Shown: positions 18,264-28,400 of the stretch, one piece after another
Layout of the letters: each line of letters begins with the position of its first letter
Position numbering within the stretch: the stretch's first letter is position 1
Source of the DNA: Nitrosomonas sp.
GTDB taxonomy: Bacteria > Pseudomonadota > Gammaproteobacteria > Burkholderiales > Nitrosomonadaceae
Assembly (NCBI RefSeq): GCF_019752415.1
Contig: NZ_JAIEME010000007.1
Span: 1-64,000, forward strand
Reading direction: 5' to 3'
Length of the DNA stretch: 64,000 nt
Position numbers and translations under genes: made by a program
Notes under the pieces: model-generated
Database searches by the model: none
What the model was told of the DNA's origin: nothing
What the model saw: only the letters and a program-made list of their open reading frames with translations

Positions 18264-20462
18264 TTAATTCCGATCAAATGCTTGCAACGCTTCTTTTCTT
18301 CCTTCGGCTCCAATTGCGGGAATCACCAGGAAGGCATCTGCTGCAAGCGTTTTACTAATGGGGTTTGTTTTAGTAATCGCAACTTTACTTCCTACGTGGC
18401 CGTGAGGAACAGGCAATTCAGGATGATCAAACGGTGCTTTTTCGAAGCGCACGCGATCATCCGTTAAGGTTTTAAGAAAATTAAGCAAATCCTCACGTTG
18501 TTCCGAAGAAAATCGTACGTCAACCAGAGCAAAAATCTTAGCAAATTCTTTTGGGGGCGTTTCAAAATTACCACCCCGGATATAAAATTCCAATACCTCA
18601 TCCAATGTGGCCATGCCACCGTTATGCATGTAAGGTCCTGTGAGTTCAATGTTTCTTAAAGTTGGAATTTTGTATGAACCTTTGGATGCACTCAAAAATC
18701 GTCTTCGATCTGGCTTGTTTAATTCCGCCATTGCTGCATCAGCCGTTGGAATAAAGATACCTGCTGGATTAAAGCAATTAGCGGTATCCTGTGTTTGCTT
18801 TTGTATTCCGTCCGCACGTGTAAATAATAGCGGATGTGGTTTGTCACGATCGATTGCTATGGAAGTATCCAGATCACAAGGCCGTACGTCTGCCACATAA
18901 GGATCAACTATCCCATGATTATTACCTGCCAAAAGCTGCATATATTGGTCGGAAAACGATAATGGGTTGCCAAATGGATCGGTATTACCCAAACCAATAT
19001 CGTTTTCTACTGGAGTTACGCCGGTACCGGAAAAACCGGTATCTTGAAACATCATGCCGCCATTTAAAGATAGAGCGGTTACAACATTAGTGGTACTAAT
19101 CCGAAAAGTGGAATTCCCAAAAGCATGCGGATTGAGTTTCTGCAAAATACCATTCGTCACGATTGCGGATGAAGTAAAGTTGGGACCAATATGGCAAAGT
19201 GCACAATGCGAATCACGAAAAACATCCATCCCGCGCTGAGCTGATTCAGTTAATTCAATAGGTACGCCATGTTCATCAACGGCACTTTGGTCAAAAGGAG
19301 AATCATCGGAGATCAAAGTCGACTCATACATTTGGATCGCAAGCGCAAAGAACATAGCAAAATTTGACTCTATTTGCGTATAAGGTGCGGCATGCGTCGC
19401 AGAGCTGGGTGGGGGATAGCCAAATTGGCCAGGGTTGAGGGTATAGTCCCAGTACTTGGGATTGAATGCTTGCATGACTAAGCGATAGTAACGTGTATTC
19501 AAGCCTTTCTTTAAGTTATCTTTCGTGCTGAACGCTAGGCTGGCAAGTATGCTATCGTTCCAATGCACCTTCTGTTGCTCCAGTGGTCTGCGATTCAGCA
19601 ATTTACGCCCCAGGTCGGGAAAGGTACGTCCATGGCAAGCCATTTCAGTGTCATCCATAGGTGGGGCAATCGCCTGAGAAGCAAGCGCGGAATTAATGAG
19701 TCGTAAGCGTTGTTTGGTGACGGTACCATTGTTACTTCTTACCCAGATGCCAGCATCAGGATCGCGGTCTCCCCAAGGACTGCTACCGTTAAAAATATTG
19801 TTGGCGCGACCATCCCAGAAATTGCGAAAATTGAAAACAGCATTGATAACAGTTGGTGTGTTGCGTGGTGTAACCTTACGCGTGCCTATAGCGCCGACAT
19901 GAAAAACCGGATCAGCGCTACGGTCACACGTATCGTTTTTTTCAGCAAACCACTCGACATCTCGATAAGAGCCGCTAAAAGTGCCCGCGGAAGCAACGAC
20001 ATCATCGCTGCTATAAATTGGAACACTGGTGGGATTCATCGGATCATCGAGTTGATGAAATGGGAAATCACTACTCTTAAGGACGGTATTGGGTCCACGT
20101 GGAGATCCATTGCGACCTAGCGAAAATTCTTGCGGTAAATCGCTTCCTCGACCAATTGGCGCAATCTGATTCTTAATGCGCCGATCCGCGCCGGCATTAA
20201 AATGACAAGTGGCACAAGCCACGCCATCACTTCCAACATTAATATCCCAAAACAAAGCTTTACCAAGTATGATCGCTTTTTCCTTGTTAATAATGATGGG
20301 ATCAGGGCCATCAAGCAAGCCGGGTACCTCGGGAACAGGTGCACCTTTTAACGTCATGGGGATAGGACCGAAGCCGTCAGCTTGTAAGACCGAACCAGTA
20401 AAAATAGTAAGGCAAAATACCTTGGTTAAGGTACTGATGATTTTTTTTATATCGATTAGCAT
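18264..20462 (-). CDS. Large secreted di-heme cytochrome c peroxidase-like protein
   Basis: The protein has about 732 residues from the ATG at 20462; GAGGGG sits 7 bases upstream, so an in-frame GTG 15 bases earlier is rejected. A signal peptide (KVFCLTIFTGSVLQA) is followed by two c-type heme sites: CATCH about 85 residues in and CALCH near 440. The C-terminal segment GPYMHNGGMATLDEVLEFY is typical of the CcpA/MauG family. Known bacterial peroxidases of this family have about 350 residues, so this one carries long insertions, mainly between the hemes. It probably works in the periplasm. Whether it reduces peroxide or oxidises another substrate cannot be told. A PEP-CTERM protein gene lies upstream on the same strand. 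Confidence 0.8.
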   Translation of the reverse strand: MLIDIKKIISTLTKVFCLTIFTGSVLQADGFGPIPMTLKGAPVPEVPGLLDGPDPIIINKEKAIILGKALFWDINVGSDGVACATCHFNAGADRRIKNQIAPIGRGSDLPQEFSLGRNGSPRGPNTVLKSSDFPFHQLDDPMNPTSVPIYSSDDVVASAGTFSGSYRDVEWFAEKNDTCDRSADPVFHVGAIGTRKVTPRNTPTVINAVFNFRNFWDGRANNIFNGSSPWGDRDPDAGIWVRSNNGTVTKQRLRLINSALASQAIAPPMDDTEMACHGRTFPDLGRKLLNRRPLEQQKVHWNDSILASLAFSTKDNLKKGLNTRYYRLVMQAFNPKYWDYTLNPGQFGYPPPSSATHAAPYTQIESNFAMFFALAIQMYESTLISDDSPFDQSAVDEHGVPIELTESAQRGMDVFRDSHCALCHIGPNFTSSAIVTNGILQKLNPHAFGNSTFRISTTNVVTALSLNGGMMFQDTGFSGTGVTPVENDIGLGNTDPFGNPLSFSDQYMQLLAGNNHGIVDPYVADVRPCDLDTSIAIDRDKPHPLLFTRADGIQKQTQDTANCFNPAGIFIPTADAAMAELNKPDRRRFLSASKGSYKIPTLRNIELTGPYMHNGGMATLDEVLEFYIRGGNFETPPKEFAKIFALVDVRFSSEQREDLLNFLKTLTDDRVRFEKAPFDHPELPVPHGHVGSKVAITKTNPISKTLAADAFLVIPAIGAEGRKEALQAFDRN

Positions 20463-20627
20463 GATAATTCCCCTCACATTCCTCGTTACACGGCATGTAC
20501 GTCAAGGAACATCTGATTGTTTGTACATATGTTTGAGTGCTTGTGTGTAGATAACTCTACTTAACACGATTCTCAGCTATATTGCTTGAATCCGTGTTGC
20601 AATCTGGCTAAGTTCATCATTCCATGT

Positions 20628-20664
20628 AGAAAAACGGAGCGAATCTGTGTGAAGCGCCCCGTTT
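20628..20664 (-). terminator. Intrinsic terminator of the PEP-CTERM gene
   Basis: Read on the minus strand, AAACGGGGCG pairs with CGCTCCGTTT (one mismatch in a 10-bp stem, 13-base loop) and is followed by TTTTTC. It lies 22 bases past the stop of the PEP-CTERM gene at 20686, so it should end that transcript before the downstream peroxidase gene. Confidence 0.8.
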
Positions 20665-20685
20665 CTGTTATCGCTTTACTGCTAA

Positions 20686-21516
20686 TTAAGCTGCAGCCGT
20701 ATTCAACGCTTTATGCTGTTTCTTCATGCGCCAACCGACGAGGCCCAGACCTACTAATAACATTGCGTAGGTTTCTGGTTCAGGTACTGCGGTGACAGTC
20801 AAGTTATACTCGCCACCTGCAGACGCATGATCAGTACCACCAACATACACAGCATACCAGCCCGCTGCCAAATCATTGAATACGAGCGAAGCAGTGTGCG
20901 CACCCACGCTACCACTCACGCCATTTTCGAATGTATTTGTCAGGCTCGTGTCATTTAAACCGGTAACAATGCTCTCACCCCAGCCAGTCGTTCCAGCGGC
21001 GTGCGAGGGACCGGAAACTGCGTAGCCCAGGGTTTCCAGAACATTGCCGCCTTGACCGTTCGCCATCCATAGCGTACCAGCATCGCCCATTGCACCTGTT
21101 GCATTAAATGAATGGGGCGTACCAAACCCTGCTAAACTGAGTTCTCCACCGAAACCAGTAGTTCCACCATCAAATACCGTTCCACCGGTTGCCCAGACAG
21201 TTACGCCAGGAACAAAACCAGAATCTCCGGACACGGTTAGGGTGACATCGACTGAGGAATGATTTTGAAATACGAACCAATCACCCGTATGCGCCCAAGC
21301 GGAATAGCTCAGACCTGGATTGTCGGCATAGCCACTTTTCAGTCCAGAATTGGCGGCGGAAATGCTGCTACCCGCAAGAAGATCGTTACCAGCAGTCCAA
21401 GCTTGGAATCCCACTGCACCAGCTGCATATACACTCGTGCTTACCAGTGTAGTAGCAGAAATAATTGCTGCGGCAACTAACAGGTTTGTTTTCTTTCGAT
21501 ATGAATTTTTTCGCAT
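20686..21516 (-). CDS. PEP-CTERM sorting domain-containing secreted protein
   Basis: The 276-residue protein starts with a signal peptide (after basic residues, LLVAAAIISATTLVSTSVYA). A beta-rich body of about 200 residues with many Gly, Ser, Thr and Asn follows. It ends with the sorting signal VPEPETYAMLLVGLGLVGW plus a basic tail from MKKQHK. Such proteins are recognised at the C-terminus and processed by an exosortase in the inner membrane before export or anchoring in matrix polysaccharide. GGAGA stands 6-7 bases before the ATG. Body function is unknown. A MITE-like element and a cluster of hairpins lie upstream. Confidence 0.92.
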   Translation of the reverse strand: MRKNSYRKKTNLLVAAAIISATTLVSTSVYAAGAVGFQAWTAGNDLLAGSSISAANSGLKSGYADNPGLSYSAWAHTGDWFVFQNHSSVDVTLTVSGDSGFVPGVTVWATGGTVFDGGTTGFGGELSLAGFGTPHSFNATGAMGDAGTLWMANGQGGNVLETLGYAVSGPSHAAGTTGWGESIVTGLNDTSLTNTFENGVSGSVGAHTASLVFNDLAAGWYAVYVGGTDHASAGGEYNLTVTAVPEPETYAMLLVGLGLVGWRMKKQHKALNTAAA

Positions 21517-21534
21517 TCTCTTTTCTCCAAATAT

Positions 21535-21685
21535 TTAAGGAAATGCTGATTAATTAACTGCACGAGCGAATCACTTCGTTGCGCGGCACTCATTCCCTCG
21601 CCTATCATATTGATATGTCTCGGTTGTTGCGTTCCGTGCGCCTCGTGCTTCATCTCGTTCGCCGAATTAATCAGTGTTTCCTTAA
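21535..21685. repeat. MITE-like palindromic element (151 bp)
   Basis: The 21-base ends TTAAGGAAATGCTGATTAATT (21535-21555) and its inverted copy at 21665-21685 match at 19 of 21 positions. Between them lies non-coding sequence with no transposase. A shortened relative is present at 18207-18256. This is the form expected of a non-autonomous mobile or palindromic repeat. It sits in the leader or promoter region of the PEP-CTERM gene on the minus strand, starting 18 bases upstream of its ATG. Confidence 0.65.
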
Positions 21686-23625
<1,940 letters not shown>

Positions 23626-23709
23626 TCGAAAAATACAACCAGTAATGCGTAGAACTGATGCGCTAATCGGTTCAATTTGAACAAAGTGTAAATAATTTTT
23701 AATTATCGG

Positions 23710-23738
23710 CTTGAAATTTAAAAATACAACCCCAATAT
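23710..23738 (+). promoter_or_regulatory. Sigma-32 (RpoH) type heat-shock promoter of grpE
   Basis: CTTGAAA (23710-23716) is followed after 13 bases by CCCCAATAT (23730-23738). This closely matches the sigma-32 consensus (CTTGAAA, 11-15 bases, CCCCATNT). Transcription would start near 23745, just before the AGGAGG at 23755-23760. This fits control of grpE-dnaK-dnaJ by heat shock and rules out any grpE start upstream of it. Confidence 0.8.
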
Positions 23739-23764
23739 CGCTTGCACAGTCATTAGGAGGTATG

Positions 23765-24358
23765 ATGCAAAGCCCAGAAAACCCACATAATCCAGAAGCC
23801 AACTCTGCTGAATTAGCCTACGCTAAAGAGGAGGCCATAGTACCAGGAATTACCAGTGATGCAACCATTCAAACCGGAGAAAACCAAGATCTGCAACCCA
23901 GCCTTGAGCATTTATTGAAGGAAGCTGAAATCAGGGCGGCCGAGCATCATGATGCTTGGATTCGTGCCAAAGCTGAAACAGAGAATATTCGAAAACGTGC
24001 TCAAAGTGATGTGACTAATGCACATAAATATGCAATCGAGAATTTTTCTGCCGAATTGTTGACGGTAATGGATAGCCTCGATGCTGCGTTGGCAATTGAG
24101 AATGCAAGTGTGGAGAGTTATAAAAATGGTATGGAATTAACACTTAAACAATTGACCAACGTGTTTGATAAATTCAACATCAAGGCAATTGACCCCAAAG
24201 GAGAGAAATTCGATCCGCATCAACATCAGGCAATGTGTACAGTTGATTCTGAATTGATTCCAAATACAGTGGTTCAAGTCATGCAAAAAGGCTACAAGTT
24301 GCATGAACGCATTATCCGTCCGGCACTTGTGTCGGTTTCGAAAGCAAAAGATACTTGA
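23765..24358 (+). CDS. grpE: Nucleotide exchange factor GrpE
   Basis: About 197 residues. GrpE releases ADP from DnaK. A disordered acidic N-terminus is followed by a long coiled coil (about 50-110, including RAKAETENIRKRAQSDV) and the C-terminal beta domain with FDPHQHQAMCTVDSE and VVQVMQKGYKLHERIIRPA. The start is chosen by the strong AGGAGG (23755-23760); the ATG at 23765 leaves 4 bases, while the ATG at 23762 would abut it. A longer frame from a TTG at 23711 starts inside the heat-shock promoter and is rejected. dnaK follows 68 bases later. Confidence 0.95.
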   Translation: MQSPENPHNPEANSAELAYAKEEAIVPGITSDATIQTGENQDLQPSLEHLLKEAEIRAAEHHDAWIRAKAETENIRKRAQSDVTNAHKYAIENFSAELLTVMDSLDAALAIENASVESYKNGMELTLKQLTNVFDKFNIKAIDPKGEKFDPHQHQAMCTVDSELIPNTVVQVMQKGYKLHERIIRPALVSVSKAKDT

Positions 24359-24426
24359 ATTCTTCCGGAGTATCTCCACTTTTAGGTCAGTTGACAGACA
24401 GAATTAATCTTTAAAAGGATCTTAAC

Positions 24427-26361
24427 ATGGCAAAAATTATCGGTATCGATCTGGGTACCACCAACTCTTGTGTATCCGTTATGGAAAACGGGAAACCTAA
24501 AGTTATTGAGAACTTAGAGGGTACACGGACAACGCCTTCTATCGTTGCCTATACGGAAGATAATGAAGTTTTGGTGGGCGCCTCGGCGAAACGCCAGGCG
24601 ATCACCAATCCGAAAAATACGTTGTTTGCGGTGAAACGTCTAATTGGACGCCGTTTTGACGAAGACATGGTGCAAAAAGACATCAAGATGGTGCCTTATA
24701 GCATCATCAAAGCAGATAACAATGATGCGTGGGTAGAAGTGCGCGGTAAAAAAATTGCACCACCGGAAGTTTCCGCACAAGTATTGATAAAAATGAAGAA
24801 AACAGCCGAAGATTATCTGGGTGAGCCAGTAACTGAAGCTGTCATCACAGTTCCAGCCTATTTCAACGATTCACAACGCCAAGCAACTAAAGACGCTGGA
24901 CGGATTGCCGGTCTGGAAGTGAAGCGAATTATCAATGAACCAACAGCCGCAGCATTGGCTTTTGGTATGGATAAGAAAGAAGGTGACCGGAAAATTGCTG
25001 TCTATGACTTAGGCGGTGGTACTTTTGATATTTCCATTATTGAAATTGCTGAAATTGATGGCGAGCACCAGTTTGAGGTGTTAGCTACCAATGGTGATAC
25101 TTTCCTAGGTGGAGAGGACTTTGATTTGCGTGTGATTGAATACCTGGTTGATGAATTCAAGAAAGAAACCGGCATTGATTTGAAGAAAGATATGTTGGCA
25201 TTGCAGCGCTTAAAGGATGCCGCAGAGAAAACAAAAATTGAATTATCATCCAGCCAGCAGACTGAAGTTAACTTGCCGTACATTACTGCTGATGCATCTG
25301 GACCTAAACATTTGGCGGTCAAGGTTACCCGTGCCAAATTGGAAAGCCTGGTGGAAGAGCTCATAGAACGTACGGCTGGACCCTGCCGCACCGCGATGAA
25401 GGATGCGGGCTTGTCCGCTTCAGACATTGACGATGTCATTCTGGTTGGTGGGCAAACACGTATGCCGAAGGTTCAAGAAAAGGTTAAAGAAATTTTTGGC
25501 AAAGAGCCCCGTAAGGATGTTAATCCAGACGAAGCTGTTGCGGTTGGTGCAGCAATTCAGGGTGGCGTGTTGCAGGGCGACGTGAAGGATGTCTTGCTTC
25601 TAGATGTGACACCGCTGTCGTTAGGTATCGAAACGCTGGGTGGTGTAATGACCAAACTGATTCAGAAAAATACTACAATTCCAACCAAGGCACAGCAAGT
25701 ATTTTCTACAGCGGAAGAGAATCAGACGGCTGTTACTATCCATGTGTTACAAGGCGAACGCGAGATGGCGTCGGGTAATAAGAGCTTGGGACAATTTAAT
25801 CTAAGTGATATTCCCCCATCACCGCGCGGCATGCCACAGATTGAAGTGACATTTGATATTGATGCAAATGGTATTTTGCACGTATCAGCCAAAGACAAGG
25901 CTACTGGCAAGGAAAATAAAATCAAAATTCAGGCAAGCTCTGGTTTGTCGGATGATGAAGTCGAACGTATGGTAAAAGACGCCGAAGCACATGCCGAGGA
26001 GGATCATAAGGCATTGGAATTGATTTCCAGCCGTAACCAGTGCGATGCCATCATTCATTCGGTTAAAAAATCGTTGAAAGAATATGGCGATCAACTGAGT
26101 AGCGATGAGAAAGCTAAAATTGAAACTGCATTGAATGATGCGGAAGAAGTTCTGAAAACTGATAATAAAGACGACATTGATGCCAAAACACAAGTATTGA
26201 CCGAAGCGGCGCACAAATTGGCAGAAAAGATGTACCAGCAAAACGATCAACAAGGCCAGCAAGCTCAACCTGAGTCAGGGGCTTCATCCAATCAAGGTGA
26301 AAAACCGGTGGAAGGCGAAGTGGTTGATGCAGAGTTTGAGGAAGTCAAAAACAAAAAATAA
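24427..26361 (+). CDS. dnaK: Chaperone DnaK (Hsp70)
   Basis: The 644-residue protein has the ATPase domain first ([12 protein letters not shown] near 5-16, [13 protein letters not shown] near 197-209), then the linker [16 protein letters not shown] near 390, the substrate-binding domain, the helical lid and a Gln/Gly-rich disordered tail ending [10 protein letters not shown]. All are standard. The motor refolds proteins with DnaJ and GrpE. The ribosome-binding site AAGGA precedes the ATG. It is probably co-transcribed with grpE from the sigma-32 promoter. Confidence 0.99.
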   Translation: MAKIIGIDLGTTNSCVSVMENGKPKVIENLEGTRTTPSIVAYTEDNEVLVGASAKRQAITNPKNTLFAVKRLIGRRFDEDMVQKDIKMVPYSIIKADNNDAWVEVRGKKIAPPEVSAQVLIKMKKTAEDYLGEPVTEAVITVPAYFNDSQRQATKDAGRIAGLEVKRIINEPTAAALAFGMDKKEGDRKIAVYDLGGGTFDISIIEIAEIDGEHQFEVLATNGDTFLGGEDFDLRVIEYLVDEFKKETGIDLKKDMLALQRLKDAAEKTKIELSSSQQTEVNLPYITADASGPKHLAVKVTRAKLESLVEELIERTAGPCRTAMKDAGLSASDIDDVILVGGQTRMPKVQEKVKEIFGKEPRKDVNPDEAVAVGAAIQGGVLQGDVKDVLLLDVTPLSLGIETLGGVMTKLIQKNTTIPTKAQQVFSTAEENQTAVTIHVLQGEREMASGNKSLGQFNLSDIPPSPRGMPQIEVTFDIDANGILHVSAKDKATGKENKIKIQASSGLSDDEVERMVKDAEAHAEEDHKALELISSRNQCDAIIHSVKKSLKEYGDQLSSDEKAKIETALNDAEEVLKTDNKDDIDAKTQVLTEAAHKLAEKMYQQNDQQGQQAQPESGASSNQGEKPVEGEVVDAEFEEVKNKK

Positions 26362-26382
26362 ATTTTTATTCTATCTACTCAG

Positions 26383-26432
26383 GCGCAGAGGCGCAGGAAG
26401 AGGATTTTCGAATTCTTCTGCGCGCTCTGCGC
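26383..26432. repeat. GC-rich hairpin between dnaK and dnaJ
   Basis: GCGCAGAG plus GCGCAG plus GAAGA on the left (from 26383) is nearly an inverted copy of TCTTC TGCGCGCTCTGCGC on the right (ending 26432), giving a long imperfect stem with an AT-rich loop. It has no clean T run. It may attenuate transcription or protect the dnaK transcript, giving more DnaK than DnaJ; that is inference. Confidence 0.6.
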
Positions 26433-26512
26433 TTTGGTGTTTGATATGAAATTTTCAATTTTTCTTAAAAACCACAGCAGTATGAATTTTATCCCGGTAG
26501 CAGGAAATCAAT

Positions 26513-27628
26513 ATGAGTAAGCGCGATTACTATCAAGTACTTGGTGTCGACCGTGACGCTGATGAAGGTACAATCAAGAAAGCCTATCGTAAATTGGCAA
26601 TGAAATATCATCCCGATCGAAATGCTGGAGATGTCAAATCGGAAGAGATGTTCAAAGAAGCTAAAGAAGCTTATGAAATATTAACGGATGCTAATAAACG
26701 TGCTACTTATGATCAATTCGGGCATGCTGGCGTTGATGCCAGTGCAGCAGGTGGAGGTGGTGCACAGGGATTCGGTGATGCGTTTAGTGATATTTTCGGA
26801 GATATCTTTGGCGGGGGACGCGGTGGTGCACGATCAAATGCGCATCGTGGTTCTGATTTACGTTACAACCTGGAGATCTCCCTCGAGCAAGCTGCGCGTG
26901 GAACCGAAACAAAGATTCGTATCCCGACAATGGAAAAATGTGAGCCTTGTAATGGCACGGGTTCTAAACCAGGGAGTTCACCAAAAACCTGCCCTACTTG
27001 TAATGGTCATGGTCAGGTAAGAATGCAACAAGGATTCTTTTCAATCCAGCAAACATGTCCCAAGTGTCAAGGTGCTGGCAAAATTATTGCGAATCCTTGC
27101 TTAGCTTGTCATGGAATAGGGCGAGTGAAGCAGCATAAGACACTGAATGTGAAAGTTCCTGAAGGTGTTGATGATGGTGATCGTATTCGTATTTCAGGTG
27201 AAGGTGAAACCGGAATGAACGGTGGGCCGCCCGGCGATCTGTATGTGGTGATCCACTTATCAGCACATTCTGTTTTTCGTCGTGACGGTGATAATCTGCA
27301 TTGTGAGATACCGATTAGTTTTACTGTAGCCGCATTAGGTGGAGAAATCGAAGTGCCCACTCTAGAAGGGCATGCCAAAATTAAAGTGCCATCCGAAACA
27401 CAAACGGGAAAGATTTTTCGTTTGCGTAGTAAAGGAATTAAAGGTGTGCGCAGTCGTGAGAAAGGCGATTTGCTTTGTCATGTCGTTGTGGAAACCCCAG
27501 TCAAACTGACAGTGCGTCAGAAAGAATTGTTGGAAGAGTTGGAGACAATAAGTCTGAATGATGGCCCACGTCACAGCCCTCGTGCTAAGTCTTGGATGGA
27601 TAAGGCGCGTGAGTTCTTTTCAGAATGA
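26513..27628 (+). CDS. dnaJ: Chaperone DnaJ (Hsp40)
   Basis: The 371-residue co-chaperone stimulates DnaK ATPase. The J domain (1-70) carries HPD in YHPDRN. A Gly/Phe-rich linker (about 75-110) follows. Four zinc-binding repeats come next ([32 protein letters not shown], about 143-206), then the C-terminal substrate-binding beta domains. Length and motif set are typical of class I DnaJ. It is third in the grpE-dnaK-dnaJ cluster. Confidence 0.99.
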   Translation: MSKRDYYQVLGVDRDADEGTIKKAYRKLAMKYHPDRNAGDVKSEEMFKEAKEAYEILTDANKRATYDQFGHAGVDASAAGGGGAQGFGDAFSDIFGDIFGGGRGGARSNAHRGSDLRYNLEISLEQAARGTETKIRIPTMEKCEPCNGTGSKPGSSPKTCPTCNGHGQVRMQQGFFSIQQTCPKCQGAGKIIANPCLACHGIGRVKQHKTLNVKVPEGVDDGDRIRISGEGETGMNGGPPGDLYVVIHLSAHSVFRRDGDNLHCEIPISFTVAALGGEIEVPTLEGHAKIKVPSETQTGKIFRLRSKGIKGVRSREKGDLLCHVVVETPVKLTVRQKELLEELETISLNDGPRHSPRAKSWMDKAREFFSE

Positions 27629-27912
27629 CAAGAGGATGTCGCGTATCCTATACGTGGTCACGGTAGGAGACTCCCAAGATCGAGAAAGCGGACAACAATC
27701 ATGCGGTGATTTACCTGGCGGTACTTAAAAACCCATTGGATTAGTAGGTTAGCGTGTCAATAAAAACAAAATCAAACGATTTGATCTTTTTCCATCAAAG
27801 AACTGGTGAGTGCTGTAGTTTGCGCTAAGGAAAAAAGAACCAAAAACTGGCAGGTAGCCATTGTTTCGGATTTAAGACAGCGACCATCAGTTATTTTTCT
27901 CAAATACAAAAA

Positions 27913-28269
27913 TTATTTAATCTCTGCGGCCATGGCTCGATGAGAATTCGCCATATCCATATTAGCTTTTACAGCTTGGTCGTATAAGTTAATTAGGTTT
28001 TCACAATGGGACTGCAATGCTAGTCCATCTTTTCCATAGTTAAAAGTTACTGTTCCATATGATTCAAGCATTTTCTTATGTTCTTTTACCTTCGCCCGCA
28101 TTTCCTTGGCAGCAGCCTCATAATATTTAACCAGTGCTTCATGGTCACAACGCGTTGTAGCTCGCAGAATAGCTTCCTGTGTATCTGTCGGAATACGATT
28201 AGTCTGTGCGCATGAAGTTAGAAAACCCAGTAAGCCAAAAACAATTAAAAGCAAAGTATTAATTCTCAC
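27913..28269 (-). CDS. Small predicted lipoprotein of unknown function
   Basis: The 118-residue protein has an N-terminal hydrophobic signal followed by a lipobox LTSC with the lipidated Cys near residue 20, so it should be anchored to a membrane from the periplasmic side. The mature part is mostly alpha-helical and rich in Lys and Glu (AKEMRAKVKEHKKM), with two further Cys. I recognise no family. It lies downstream of the 601-residue secreted protein on the same strand, about 130 bases away. Confidence 0.65.
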   Translation of the reverse strand: MRINTLLLIVFGLLGFLTSCAQTNRIPTDTQEAILRATTRCDHEALVKYYEAAAKEMRAKVKEHKKMLESYGTVTFNYGKDGLALQSHCENLINLYDQAVKANMDMANSHRAMAAEIK

Positions 28270-28400
28270 AGCATGTCCCTATATCTATAGCCAAAATATC
28301 CTGATAGAAATAGTACTATATTTGTTATTACTCACACCAATGAATTGCGCTTCCTCAAGCAAATAATTGATCTGCACTACCTCGCATTCCGCAGATACTT

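Noticed and set aside
25002-25439. Minus-strand frame of 145 codons inside dnaK
   Set aside because: Complement of a highly conserved gene with no independent support.
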